Assembly: GCA_028819945.1 (NCBI GenBank)
Contig: JAPPKQ010000197.1
Location: 1 to 5,483 of the forward strand
Direction of reading: 5' to 3'
DNA from: a bacterium
GTDB taxonomy: Bacteria > Actinomycetota > Acidimicrobiia > Acidimicrobiales > CATQHL01
DNA length: 5,483 bases
Shown: positions 1-4,835 of the stretch, one piece after another
Position numbering within the stretch: the stretch's first letter is position 1
Layout: each line of letters opens with the position of its first letter
Notes under the pieces: model-generated
Told to the model about the DNA's origin: nothing
Seen by the model: only the letters and a program-made list of their open reading frames with translations
The model's database searches: none
Made by a program: the position numbers and the translations under genes

Positions 1-1
1 G

Positions 2-118
2 TCCGTGTACCGGGTGCGCGTCGGCGACTACCGGATCCTCTACGAGGTCATCGATGATCGCCTGGTGATTCACGTCGTCCGCGTCGCCCATCGCCGCGAG
101 GCCTACCGGCGCCGATGA
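2..118 (+). CDS. RelE/ParE-family toxin, C-terminal fragment (5' end outside window)
   Basis: Only the last 38 residues are present, read in frame 2 and ending in TGA at 116-118. The visible protein has the pattern that closes RelE/ParE toxins: YRVRVGDYRILYEV, then a short turn (IDDR), then the strand LVIHVVRVAHRREAYRRR. In this family these are the last beta strands of a small basic RNase-type (RelE) or gyrase-targeting (ParE) toxin; the arginine-rich tail and the RVGDYR and HRREAYR signatures favour the RelE branch. Its antitoxin would be expected directly upstream, outside the window. The spacer to the ATPase downstream is 150 nt with its own putative promoter, so they need not share a transcript. 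The fold assignment is fairly safe; the target (ribosome or gyrase) cannot be told from this fragment. Confidence 0.82.
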   Translation, partial: SVYRVRVGDYRILYEVIDDRLVIHVVRVAHRREAYRRR

Positions 119-216
119 AGCCGATCCGCAGGCGGCCGACGACCACTCCGAGGCCGGACGAGCGCCGGCGGATGGAAGGTGGCGTTTCCGGTTTGCCGAG
201 CGCATAGCAAGTGATC

Positions 217-255
217 ACCTTGTAAATCAGCAGTGGGATTGGTGATATACAAGGT
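217..255. promoter_or_regulatory. Imperfect inverted repeat, candidate operator or promoter of the ATPase gene
   Basis: The arms 217-231 and 241-255 are complementary at 13 of 15 positions, with a 9-nt centre; the outer 8 bp (ACCTTGTA / TACAAGGT) are perfect. The centre, at 236, lies 33 nt before the GTG at 269. The region is clearly richer in A/T than its surroundings. A possible -35 (TTGTAA, 220-225) and a weak -10 (TGATAT, 243-248; 17-nt spacer) fall inside the arms, which would place a bound dimeric regulator over the promoter. The repeat is seen directly; the promoter elements match only loosely and the operator role is inferred. A perfect 8-bp palindrome, GTGATCAC (211-218), abuts the left arm. 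Confidence 0.4.
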
Positions 256-268
256 AGTGCGGTAGAGT

Positions 269-1483
269 GTGGGGGTGATCGAGCGGGAAATCACACCGCA
301 TCTGCGGCGTCTGATCAACCAGTACCCGGTCCTCACGATCACCGGACCGCGCCAGTCCGGCAAGACGACCCTGTGTCGCCGCGCCTTCGGGGATCTGCAC
401 TACGCAAACCTGGAGGATCCCGACGTGCGCGACTTCGCGACATCGGACCCGCGGGCGTTCCTGGCGCAGTTCCCCGATGGGGCTGTGTTCGATGAGATCC
501 AGCGTGCCCCGGATCTGCCGTCGTACCTCCAGGTCCTCGTCGACGAGGACCCCCAGCGGTTCCGGTTCGTCCTCACCGGCAGCGAGCAGTTCGGTTGGAC
601 CGACTCGATCAGCCAGTCGCTGGCGGGCCGTACCGCCGTCCTGCGCCTGTTGCCATTCACGCTGGGGGAGTGTGCTCTGGCCGGCGCGTCCGGCGATGTC
701 AACGAGGTGCTGTTCACCGGCGGCTATCCGAACATCCACGCCCGGGGCCGCGCCCCCGCCGAGGCGCTCGGCGACTACGTCACGACCTACGTGGAGCGCG
801 ACGTGCGCCGGATAGGCGCAGTCCAGGACCTTGCCGCGTTCGCTCGCTTCATGCGCCTCGCTGCGGGTCGCGTCGGCCAACTCCTGAACGTCACGAACCT
901 CGCGAACGACGCCGGCGTGGCTCCCGGCACCGCCCGCTCGTGGCTGTCGGTCCTGCAGGCCAGCGACATCGTGTTCCTACTGGAGCCCCACCTGCCGAAC
1001 ATCCGCAAGCGCCTCACCAAGTCGCCGAAGCTCTACTTCATCGACGTCGGCCTGGCGAGCTACCTCATCGGGATCCGCACCGCCGAGCAGGTCGCCACCC
1101 ACCCTCTGCGGGGCAATCTGTTCGAGAACGCCGTGGTCGGCGAGGCCCTCAAGCACGCCTACAACGCCGCCGTGCGGCATCCCCGACTGTCCTTCTTCCG
1201 GACCCAGGCGGGCCTCGAGTGCGACCTGTTGTACCCGACGCCCTCGGGCCTAGCTGCCGTCGAGGTCAAGTCCGGCGCGACACTCCACACATCCTGGTTC
1301 TCCCGCCTGGAGCGCATAAGGAGAGAGATCCCCGATGTCTCGGCGGCTGTCCTGGTCTACGGCGGCACCGAGCGCCAGCACCGCACCGCCGGCGCCGCCG
1401 TCCCGCTCGCGCGACTCGCCGAGCACCTGACCACCCTCGACGCCGCCGTCGCAACTCGTCTTGCCCCGCGGACAACGCCGTGA
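269..1483 (+). CDS. AAA-type ATPase with DUF4143 (PD-(D/E)xK-like) C-terminal domain
   Basis: This 404-residue protein has the usual length and order of the family. The N-terminal P-loop domain shows Walker A GPRQSGKT (26-33), Walker B VFDEIQ (73-78), a sensor-like LTGS (102-105) and SLAGR (117-121). A winged-helix-like segment follows at about 205-240. The DUF4143 part carries DVGLASYLIG (from 259) and GNLFEN (282-287). Near the end come ECDLL (E317, D319) and EVKSG (E332, K334), the D...ExK arrangement of a PD-(D/E)xK nuclease-like fold, apparently intact. The family is widespread, often laterally mobile, and of uncertain function; a DNA-related or defence role is inferred only. The start is GTG at 269; GTG at 275 (MIEREI...) resembles typical family N-termini equally well, and neither has a strong Shine-Dalgarno. 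The gene faces the oxidoreductase gene tail to tail. Family call is secure, biological role is not. Confidence 0.93.
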   Translation: MGVIEREITPHLRRLINQYPVLTITGPRQSGKTTLCRRAFGDLHYANLEDPDVRDFATSDPRAFLAQFPDGAVFDEIQRAPDLPSYLQVLVDEDPQRFRFVLTGSEQFGWTDSISQSLAGRTAVLRLLPFTLGECALAGASGDVNEVLFTGGYPNIHARGRAPAEALGDYVTTYVERDVRRIGAVQDLAAFARFMRLAAGRVGQLLNVTNLANDAGVAPGTARSWLSVLQASDIVFLLEPHLPNIRKRLTKSPKLYFIDVGLASYLIGIRTAEQVATHPLRGNLFENAVVGEALKHAYNAAVRHPRLSFFRTQAGLECDLLYPTPSGLAAVEVKSGATLHTSWFSRLERIRREIPDVSAAVLVYGGTERQHRTAGAAVPLARLAEHLTTLDAAVATRLAPRTTP

Positions 1484-1663
1484 TCGGTCGCCGGAATGAC
1501 ATGGCTTGAGCACCGCCCCGGCGGGCCCGTCGGGCGTCCCGACCGGAAGATACCGCCGGAAATGTCCGTTATGTAAAGTGTCTGCCGGATCCCGGTCGCT
1601 CTGGGTAGCGGGGTCCGAGAGGGCTCGGTCCCTGGCTCGTGGCATGCGCCCGGGGCGTCGGGC
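1484..1663. other. Convergent intergenic spacer with two weak hairpins
   Basis: No convincing gene lies between the convergent stops of the ATPase (1483) and the oxidoreductase (1664). Two hairpins are visible. GCCCG (1648-1652) pairs with CGGGC (1659-1663), directly against the oxidoreductase stop codon. CGGATCCC (1586-1593) pairs with GGGGTCCG (1610-1617, one G-T wobble), with an inner GCT/AGC pair and a 4-nt bulge. Neither is followed by a T-run on either strand, so neither is a classical intrinsic terminator, although such hairpins may serve in high-GC bacteria. A short A/T-richer stretch (about 1560-1580) has no recognisable function. Confidence 0.3.
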
Positions 1664-2866
1664 TCACTGGCCCTTGCGGCGGTTCGTCCAGTAGTGCTTG
1701 CGGATGTGTACGGCGACGTTGCGGGGGTTGTCGCGCCAGCACTGCAGCGGGTCGAAGCCGTCGTGCGCCAGGCACATGTTGCAGGACACGCACTCGACGC
1801 CGCCGGTGCGGCCTGCCTCCAGCTTGCGCACCAGGTCGGGCTCGCGGATGAACGGGCGGGCCATGGCCAGGAAGTCGGCGTCACCCGATGAGAGGATGTC
1901 GGTCATCGTCTCCGTCGTCCGCACGCCGCCCACGAGGATTATCGGCAAGCCCGACGCCTCCTTGACGGCCCTGGCGAACGGCCGGTAGTAGGCCTCGGCT
2001 CCCGCCGGCTGCCTGGCACGCTGCACAAGCAGGTTCCGCCAGGCCTGCGCACGACCCACCGCCACGTAAGGGCGGATGTTCTCGAAGTAGCTCCGCATCA
2101 CCCCGTAGGTGGTCTCGAAGCCGTTGATGCCGCGCTCGGCCAGCAGCTTCGCCCGCTGAAGCGACTCCTCGCGCTGTAGGCCGCCCTCCACCGAGTCCTC
2201 GACGCTCAATCGCGCTGTGACGGGCAGGTCGTCGCCGACGGCGCTCCGCACAGCGTCGTAGACCTCGACCATGAAGCGGTTGCGCCGCTCGGCGTCGCCA
2301 CCCCATTCGTCGTCGCGGGTGTTGGCGTGCGGCGAGCAGAACTCCGAGATGAGGTAGCCGTTGCCGCCGTGGATGTGGATGCCGTCGAATCCCGCCTCGG
2401 CGGCCCGCCGGGCAGCCGCCCCGAATGCCGCCACGAGGCCGCGGATCTCCCCGTCGCTCAACTCCTCGGGTTGGATCGTGTACATGGCGTTGGGCACCGG
2501 CGACGGCGCCACCGGCGTGATGGCCGACATCATCGTCTGGCTCCCGCAGTGGCCGATCTGGGCGAAGATCCGCCCTCCGGCCTCGTGGACCGCGTCGGTC
2601 GCCCGCTGGAGGGCGGGAATGACCCGGTCGTCGTGAATGCCCGTCTGGTTGGCGCTGGCCTGCCCGCGGGGGTCCACGTACATGTGCCCGGTCAGCAGCA
2701 GGCCCGCTCCCCCCTCGGCCAGGCGCCGGTACAGCTCGACGAAGGAGTCGTACACCACGCCGCTCGGCGACGCCATCGTCTCCGACGTGGCCCCACGCAC
2801 GATCCGGTTGGGTATCTCCAGCGATCCGATCCGGCCGGGCTGCAGGTACAGAGGTGCGGTCGTCAT
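1664..2866 (-). CDS. Old Yellow Enzyme-type FMN oxidoreductase with C-terminal 4Fe-4S motif
   Basis: This 400-residue protein is a TIM-barrel NADH:flavin oxidoreductase, expected to reduce an activated C=C bond or a related substrate in the cytoplasm. Seen in order: LQPGRIGSLEIPNRIV (8-23, typical barrel entry), QIGHCG (103-108), HIHGGNGYLISEF (164-176) followed by SPHANTRDDEWGG (178-190), LPVTARLS (214-221), ILVGGVRT (310-317) and GDADFLAMARPFIREPDL (328-345), which supply the FMN phosphate site and barrel end. Cysteines 359, 362, 365 and 376 form C-x2-C-x2-C-x10-C, close to the 4Fe-4S motif of 2,4-dienoyl-CoA reductase and trimethylamine dehydrogenase. Those relatives continue with an FAD/NAD(P) domain (about 650-730 residues); this protein stops 24 residues after the last cysteine, so electrons must come from a separate partner or directly from NAD(P)H. 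Start ATG is well supported by GAGGAG 6 nt upstream. It lies 10 nt after the metallopeptidase ORF. The substrate cannot be read from sequence. Confidence 0.92.
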   Translation of the reverse strand: MTTAPLYLQPGRIGSLEIPNRIVRGATSETMASPSGVVYDSFVELYRRLAEGGAGLLLTGHMYVDPRGQASANQTGIHDDRVIPALQRATDAVHEAGGRIFAQIGHCGSQTMMSAITPVAPSPVPNAMYTIQPEELSDGEIRGLVAAFGAAARRAAEAGFDGIHIHGGNGYLISEFCSPHANTRDDEWGGDAERRNRFMVEVYDAVRSAVGDDLPVTARLSVEDSVEGGLQREESLQRAKLLAERGINGFETTYGVMRSYFENIRPYVAVGRAQAWRNLLVQRARQPAGAEAYYRPFARAVKEASGLPIILVGGVRTTETMTDILSSGDADFLAMARPFIREPDLVRKLEAGRTGGVECVSCNMCLAHDGFDPLQCWRDNPRNVAVHIRKHYWTNRRKGQ

Positions 2867-2872
2867 GGTCTT

Positions 2873-2879
2873 CTCCTCA
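2873..2879 (-). promoter_or_regulatory. Shine-Dalgarno of the oxidoreductase overlapping the upstream stop codon
   Basis: Read on the minus strand the bases are TGAGGAG. TGA (2879-2877) ends the metallopeptidase ORF, and GAGGAG (2878-2873) is a near-ideal ribosome binding site 6 nt before the oxidoreductase ATG at 2866. A ribosome finishing the upstream ORF is therefore placed on the next start, which suggests translational coupling within one operon. It is the strongest ribosome binding site seen in this window. Confidence 0.8.
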
Positions 2880-3656
2880 GCAGCCGCCGTCGCGGAACTG
2901 GTTGTTCTCGGCGGGCGGCAGGTCGTCGATCTCCAGGGGATATCTCAACCAGTCGACGTCGCAGAAGCCGCCGAACTCGTCCTGCAGGTTCAGCAGAATA
3001 CGCACCGACGGGGCAGCGCGTATCGCCGCCCACAGCTCGGCTCCGCTGGTGATGTTCTCGGGGTACCAGTCGGGAACCTCCCCGGCGAGGCCGGCGCGCA
3101 CGACCGCCTCGGCCTCCTCGGTGGGTTCGCCGCTGAGGCCCGCACAGTCGGGCGAGTCGAACACCGCCTCGGCGAACTCCACCGGCGGGTGGTAGTACCC
3201 CAGCCAGGCGTACGGCACCACCAGATGCTCCATCGTGTCGGCCGGCAACTCGACGCCGGCCCCGAACCCCTCCTTCGTGTAGCAGTCCGGGTGGTTCACG
3301 GCGAAGTAGAGCTGCACCGCGCCCCACGCTCTCGGCGACAAGAGCTCCGGCGTCAGGTCGTAGGCGTGCGCCAACTCGTGGATCACCGTCCCCAGCGTCA
3401 TCGAGCGGATCGCCACGCGGTCCGACATGCAGATCTGGAAGAGGCCCCGGCCGTGGCAGAAGGCCCTCGTCAAGCCGCCGAACTCGATGCCTTCGACGAA
3501 TTGGGTCCGGTGCCGGACGTGGTCCCAGGCGGCCCTCAGCCAGGGGAACTCCGCCTCCCGCTCCGCCACGACCCTGTCGATCCAGGTGCGCAGGAACTCC
3601 GTCGGATCCTCCGGCACCTCCGCCGGATCGAACCCCTCGAAGTCCCGCACCGGCAC
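2877..3656 (-). CDS. HELAH zinc-metallopeptidase-like protein, probably the C-terminal part of a split secreted protein
   Basis: The open frame gives 259 residues from a GTG at 3656. TVIHELAHAYDL (90-101) carries a perfect HExxH zinc motif (H93, E94, H97). ELPAD (136-140) follows 38 residues later; E136 is a plausible third zinc ligand in the gluzincin manner, but this is inferred. The upstream region is rich in W, R and acidic residues, and several cysteines (C67, C76, C125 and later ones) would suit an exported, disulphide-bonded protein. I do not recognise a named family. As annotated the ORF has no signal peptide and no Shine-Dalgarno before the GTG. The same frame continues upstream through RPSPV to a TAG at 3669-3671 and then into RCC1 repeats, so this is most likely the catalytic C-terminus of the gene starting at 4711, not an independent gene. 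It ends with TGA inside the oxidoreductase ribosome binding site. Confidence 0.75.
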   Translation of the reverse strand: MPVRDFEGFDPAEVPEDPTEFLRTWIDRVVAEREAEFPWLRAAWDHVRHRTQFVEGIEFGGLTRAFCHGRGLFQICMSDRVAIRSMTLGTVIHELAHAYDLTPELLSPRAWGAVQLYFAVNHPDCYTKEGFGAGVELPADTMEHLVVPYAWLGYYHPPVEFAEAVFDSPDCAGLSGEPTEEAEAVVRAGLAGEVPDWYPENITSGAELWAAIRAAPSVRILLNLQDEFGGFCDVDWLRYPLEIDDLPPAENNQFRDGGC

Positions 3657-3668
3657 CGGCGACGGCCG

Positions 3669-4001
3669 CTATCCGAAGGAGCCGTCACCGAGTTGGCCGA
3701 AACCGTTGGCGCCCCAGCACGACACCGAACCGTCGGCCTCCATGGCGCAGGCGTGCCCCTCCCCCGCCCGCGACGCCGTGCTCACGGTCACCGCGACAGC
3801 CCGGGTGATTCCCCGGAGGCGGGCGGGAGCGGCCCGAGGCTCCGTCGTCCCGTCGTCCGGCTGGCCCGCGGCGTTGTTGACGCCCCAGCACGACACGCCG
3901 CCGTCCCGGTGCAGGGCGCAGACGCTGCGGTCCCCCACCGAGACGGCGAGGGCATCGCTGATGCCCGCCACGACCTGGGGACGGACGGCGTCGGCGAAAC
4001 G
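3669..4001 (-). pseudogene. Middle fragment: RCC1-like repeats in a shifted frame, ending in TAG
   Basis: From about 4001 the homologous frame reads RFADAVRPQVVAGISDALAVSVG and then two RCC1-like units: CALHRDGGVSCWG and CAMEADGSVSCWG, the second running into GANGFGQLGDGS before TAG. It spans about 110 residues and has no start codon or ribosome binding site of its own; upstream in the same frame the translation becomes low-complexity, arginine/glycine-rich shadow sequence. It must have been read with the N-terminal ORF before a frame change. The second unit contains an atypical insert (TVSTASRAGEG) before its first cysteine. The cysteine pairs spaced 10 apart within each unit are typical of secreted actinobacterial RCC1 proteins. 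Confidence 0.7.
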
Positions 4002-4711
4002 CCGATGCTGACCGCCAGCACGTCCTCCAGGACTGCCGCACTCAACCGCTCGCGGGTGCCCTCGCGGCCCCAGCACGACAGGCCCCCGTCCGGTCGCACC
4101 GCACAGGTCCTGTCGAAGGAGGCCGCCAGCAGGGTCTCGCCGCTGCGCCCGCCGCCACCCGCCGCGAAGGCCTCGAACGGCGGTGCAGCGACCGTCACCG
4201 GCGAACTGACCAGCCAGCGGCCCACGCCGGCTGTGGTCGGGAAGAAGCGCCGCGCCGGCAACAGCCGCTCGCTCCAGCGCCCACCCTCGGAGCGGCGCTG
4301 CACCCCGAAATCGATGCGGCCGTCGGCCAGGCGCCGGGCGGTGATGCGCACCCAGACACGTGCCTCGGGTTGCCCGGGCTGCTCCGGCGCCAGCCGCAGC
4401 GTGATCGGCCGGCTCACGAGCCAGCGGTCCGTGGGGGCGTCCACCGGGAAGAACCGCCTGTCCGGGAGGATGGGATCGTCCCAGAACCCGTCGGGATCGT
4501 GCGGGCGGAGAGCGAACTCGGTGCGCCCGTCCTCGAGCCGGCGGGCTTCGACGTGCACCTGCTGGAACGGTCCCTCGTCGAGCGGGACGGCCTCCTGCGC
4601 CGCGCTCTCCTGCGCGGCGGCAGCCGAACCGAACGCGCCCCCGACCATCAGGGACGCGGGCAGCGTCACGGCAACGCAGACCAGTGCCGCGTTCCTCAGC
4701 GCCCGCCGCAC
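3788..4711 (-). CDS. N-terminal ORF of the split secreted RCC1-like protein (last ~70 residues out of frame)
   Basis: The 307-residue ORF starts at GTG 4711, supported by GGGAGAGG (4724-4717) 5 nt upstream. Residues 1-33 form a Sec signal peptide: basic MRRALRN, a hydrophobic core to about 28, and a small-residue SAAAA end. Two gap-free copies of one module follow (about 52-105 and 121-174, offset exactly 69), both with ARRL-x-DGR, a W, LP-x-RRFFP and RWLVS-x-P-x-T. A glycine-rich linker leads to the first RCC1-like unit, TCAVRPDGGLSCWG (202-215), ending LAVSIG at 237. Beyond 237 the ORF turns into S/P/R-rich sequence with no RCC1 pattern, while the neighbouring frame takes the pattern up, so residues 238-307 are probably artefactual. 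The module is not one I can name. The protein is expected to be exported. Confidence 0.72.
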   Translation of the reverse strand: MRRALRNAALVCVAVTLPASLMVGGAFGSAAAAQESAAQEAVPLDEGPFQQVHVEARRLEDGRTEFALRPHDPDGFWDDPILPDRRFFPVDAPTDRWLVSRPITLRLAPEQPGQPEARVWVRITARRLADGRIDFGVQRRSEGGRWSERLLPARRFFPTTAGVGRWLVSSPVTVAAPPFEAFAAGGGGRSGETLLAASFDRTCAVRPDGGLSCWGREGTRERLSAAVLEDVLAVSIGVSPTPSVPRSWRASAMPSPSRWGTAASAPCTGTAACRAGASTTPRASRTTGRRSLGPLPPASGESPGLSR

Positions 4712-4755
4712 GTCCGCCTCTCCCGATCTTCCGATCGCACCGAAGCGATTGCGGG

Positions 4756-4761
4756 ATAGTA
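4756..4761 (-). promoter_or_regulatory. Possible -10 element (TACTAT) of the secreted-protein operon
   Basis: On the minus strand TACTAT fits the actinobacterial TANNNT -10 pattern and lies 44 nt before the GTG at 4711, in the divergent spacer. I see no convincing -35 hexamer 16-18 nt further upstream. This is a single-motif call in a short intergenic region, so it is weak. Confidence 0.25.
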
Positions 4762-4788
4762 CGCCGTGCCGCGACAGTGGACCTACTC

Positions 4789-4803
4789 CGTGAGGCCCTC
4801 ACG
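4789..4803. promoter_or_regulatory. Perfect 15-bp dyad, candidate operator upstream of the MBL hydrolase
   Basis: CGTGAGG (4789-4795) and CCTCACG (4797-4803) are exact inverted repeats around a single C, 32 nt before the ATG at 4836 and 77 nt from the divergent GTG at 4711. There is no adjacent T-run, and with a 1-nt centre it cannot fold into a good hairpin without opening inner pairs. That fits a dimeric repressor or activator site better than a terminator. The dyad is seen directly; its role is inferred. Confidence 0.4.
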
Positions 4804-4835
4804 CTCCCGGGCGAACCTCCGGAGATATCGTCGCG

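Larger units (their letters stand above)
2877..4711 (-). pseudogene. Composite secreted protein: signal peptide, duplicated module, RCC1-like repeats, HELAH metallopeptidase; broken by frameshift and TAG
   Basis: Reading through two lesions gives one protein of about 610 residues: signal peptide, two copies of a ~50-residue module, RCC1-like repeats each with C-A-x4-DG-x-x-S-CWG, then the metallopeptidase domain. Lesion 1 is a frame change near 4001, where the RCC1 pattern moves from the frame starting at 4711 to the frame ending at 3669. Lesion 2 is TAG at 3671-3669: before it is GQLGDGSFG and directly after it, in frame, RPSPVPV. Together they match the bacterial RCC1 consensus GQLGDGTTTDRSTPVPV, with TAG at a variable position. 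RCC1 repeats form a beta-propeller often used for protein binding, here presumably outside the cell. Coding appears well preserved around both lesions, so inactivation is recent or the lesions are sequencing or assembly errors. Stop-codon recoding is possible but has no support here. Confidence 0.68.

Noticed and set aside
227..880. A 217-codon minus-strand frame antisense to the ATPase
   Set aside because: It has no recognisable domain and no ribosome binding site, and lies entirely opposite a secure coding region.
595..1509. A 304-codon plus-strand frame within the ATPase gene
   Set aside because: It overlaps the ATPase in another frame, is dominated by R, P, G and H, and has no motif, whereas the ATPase frame has intact Walker and DUF4143 motifs.
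217..1590. Flanking A/T-rich islands as ends of a mobile element around the ATPase
   Set aside because: I compared the two islands in both orientations and found nothing shared beyond a 6-nt TGTAAA; there are no matching terminal or direct repeats.
1586..1617. Hairpin in the convergent spacer as an intrinsic terminator
   Set aside because: The stem is interrupted by a bulge and there is no T-run on either strand, so it is mentioned only as a weak structure.
2637..4793. A 718-codon open frame on the plus strand
   Set aside because: It runs antisense to the oxidoreductase 5' end, the metallopeptidase and the RCC1 gene. Its translation is rich in R, P, G and A without domain motifs, as expected for a shadow frame in GC-rich DNA.
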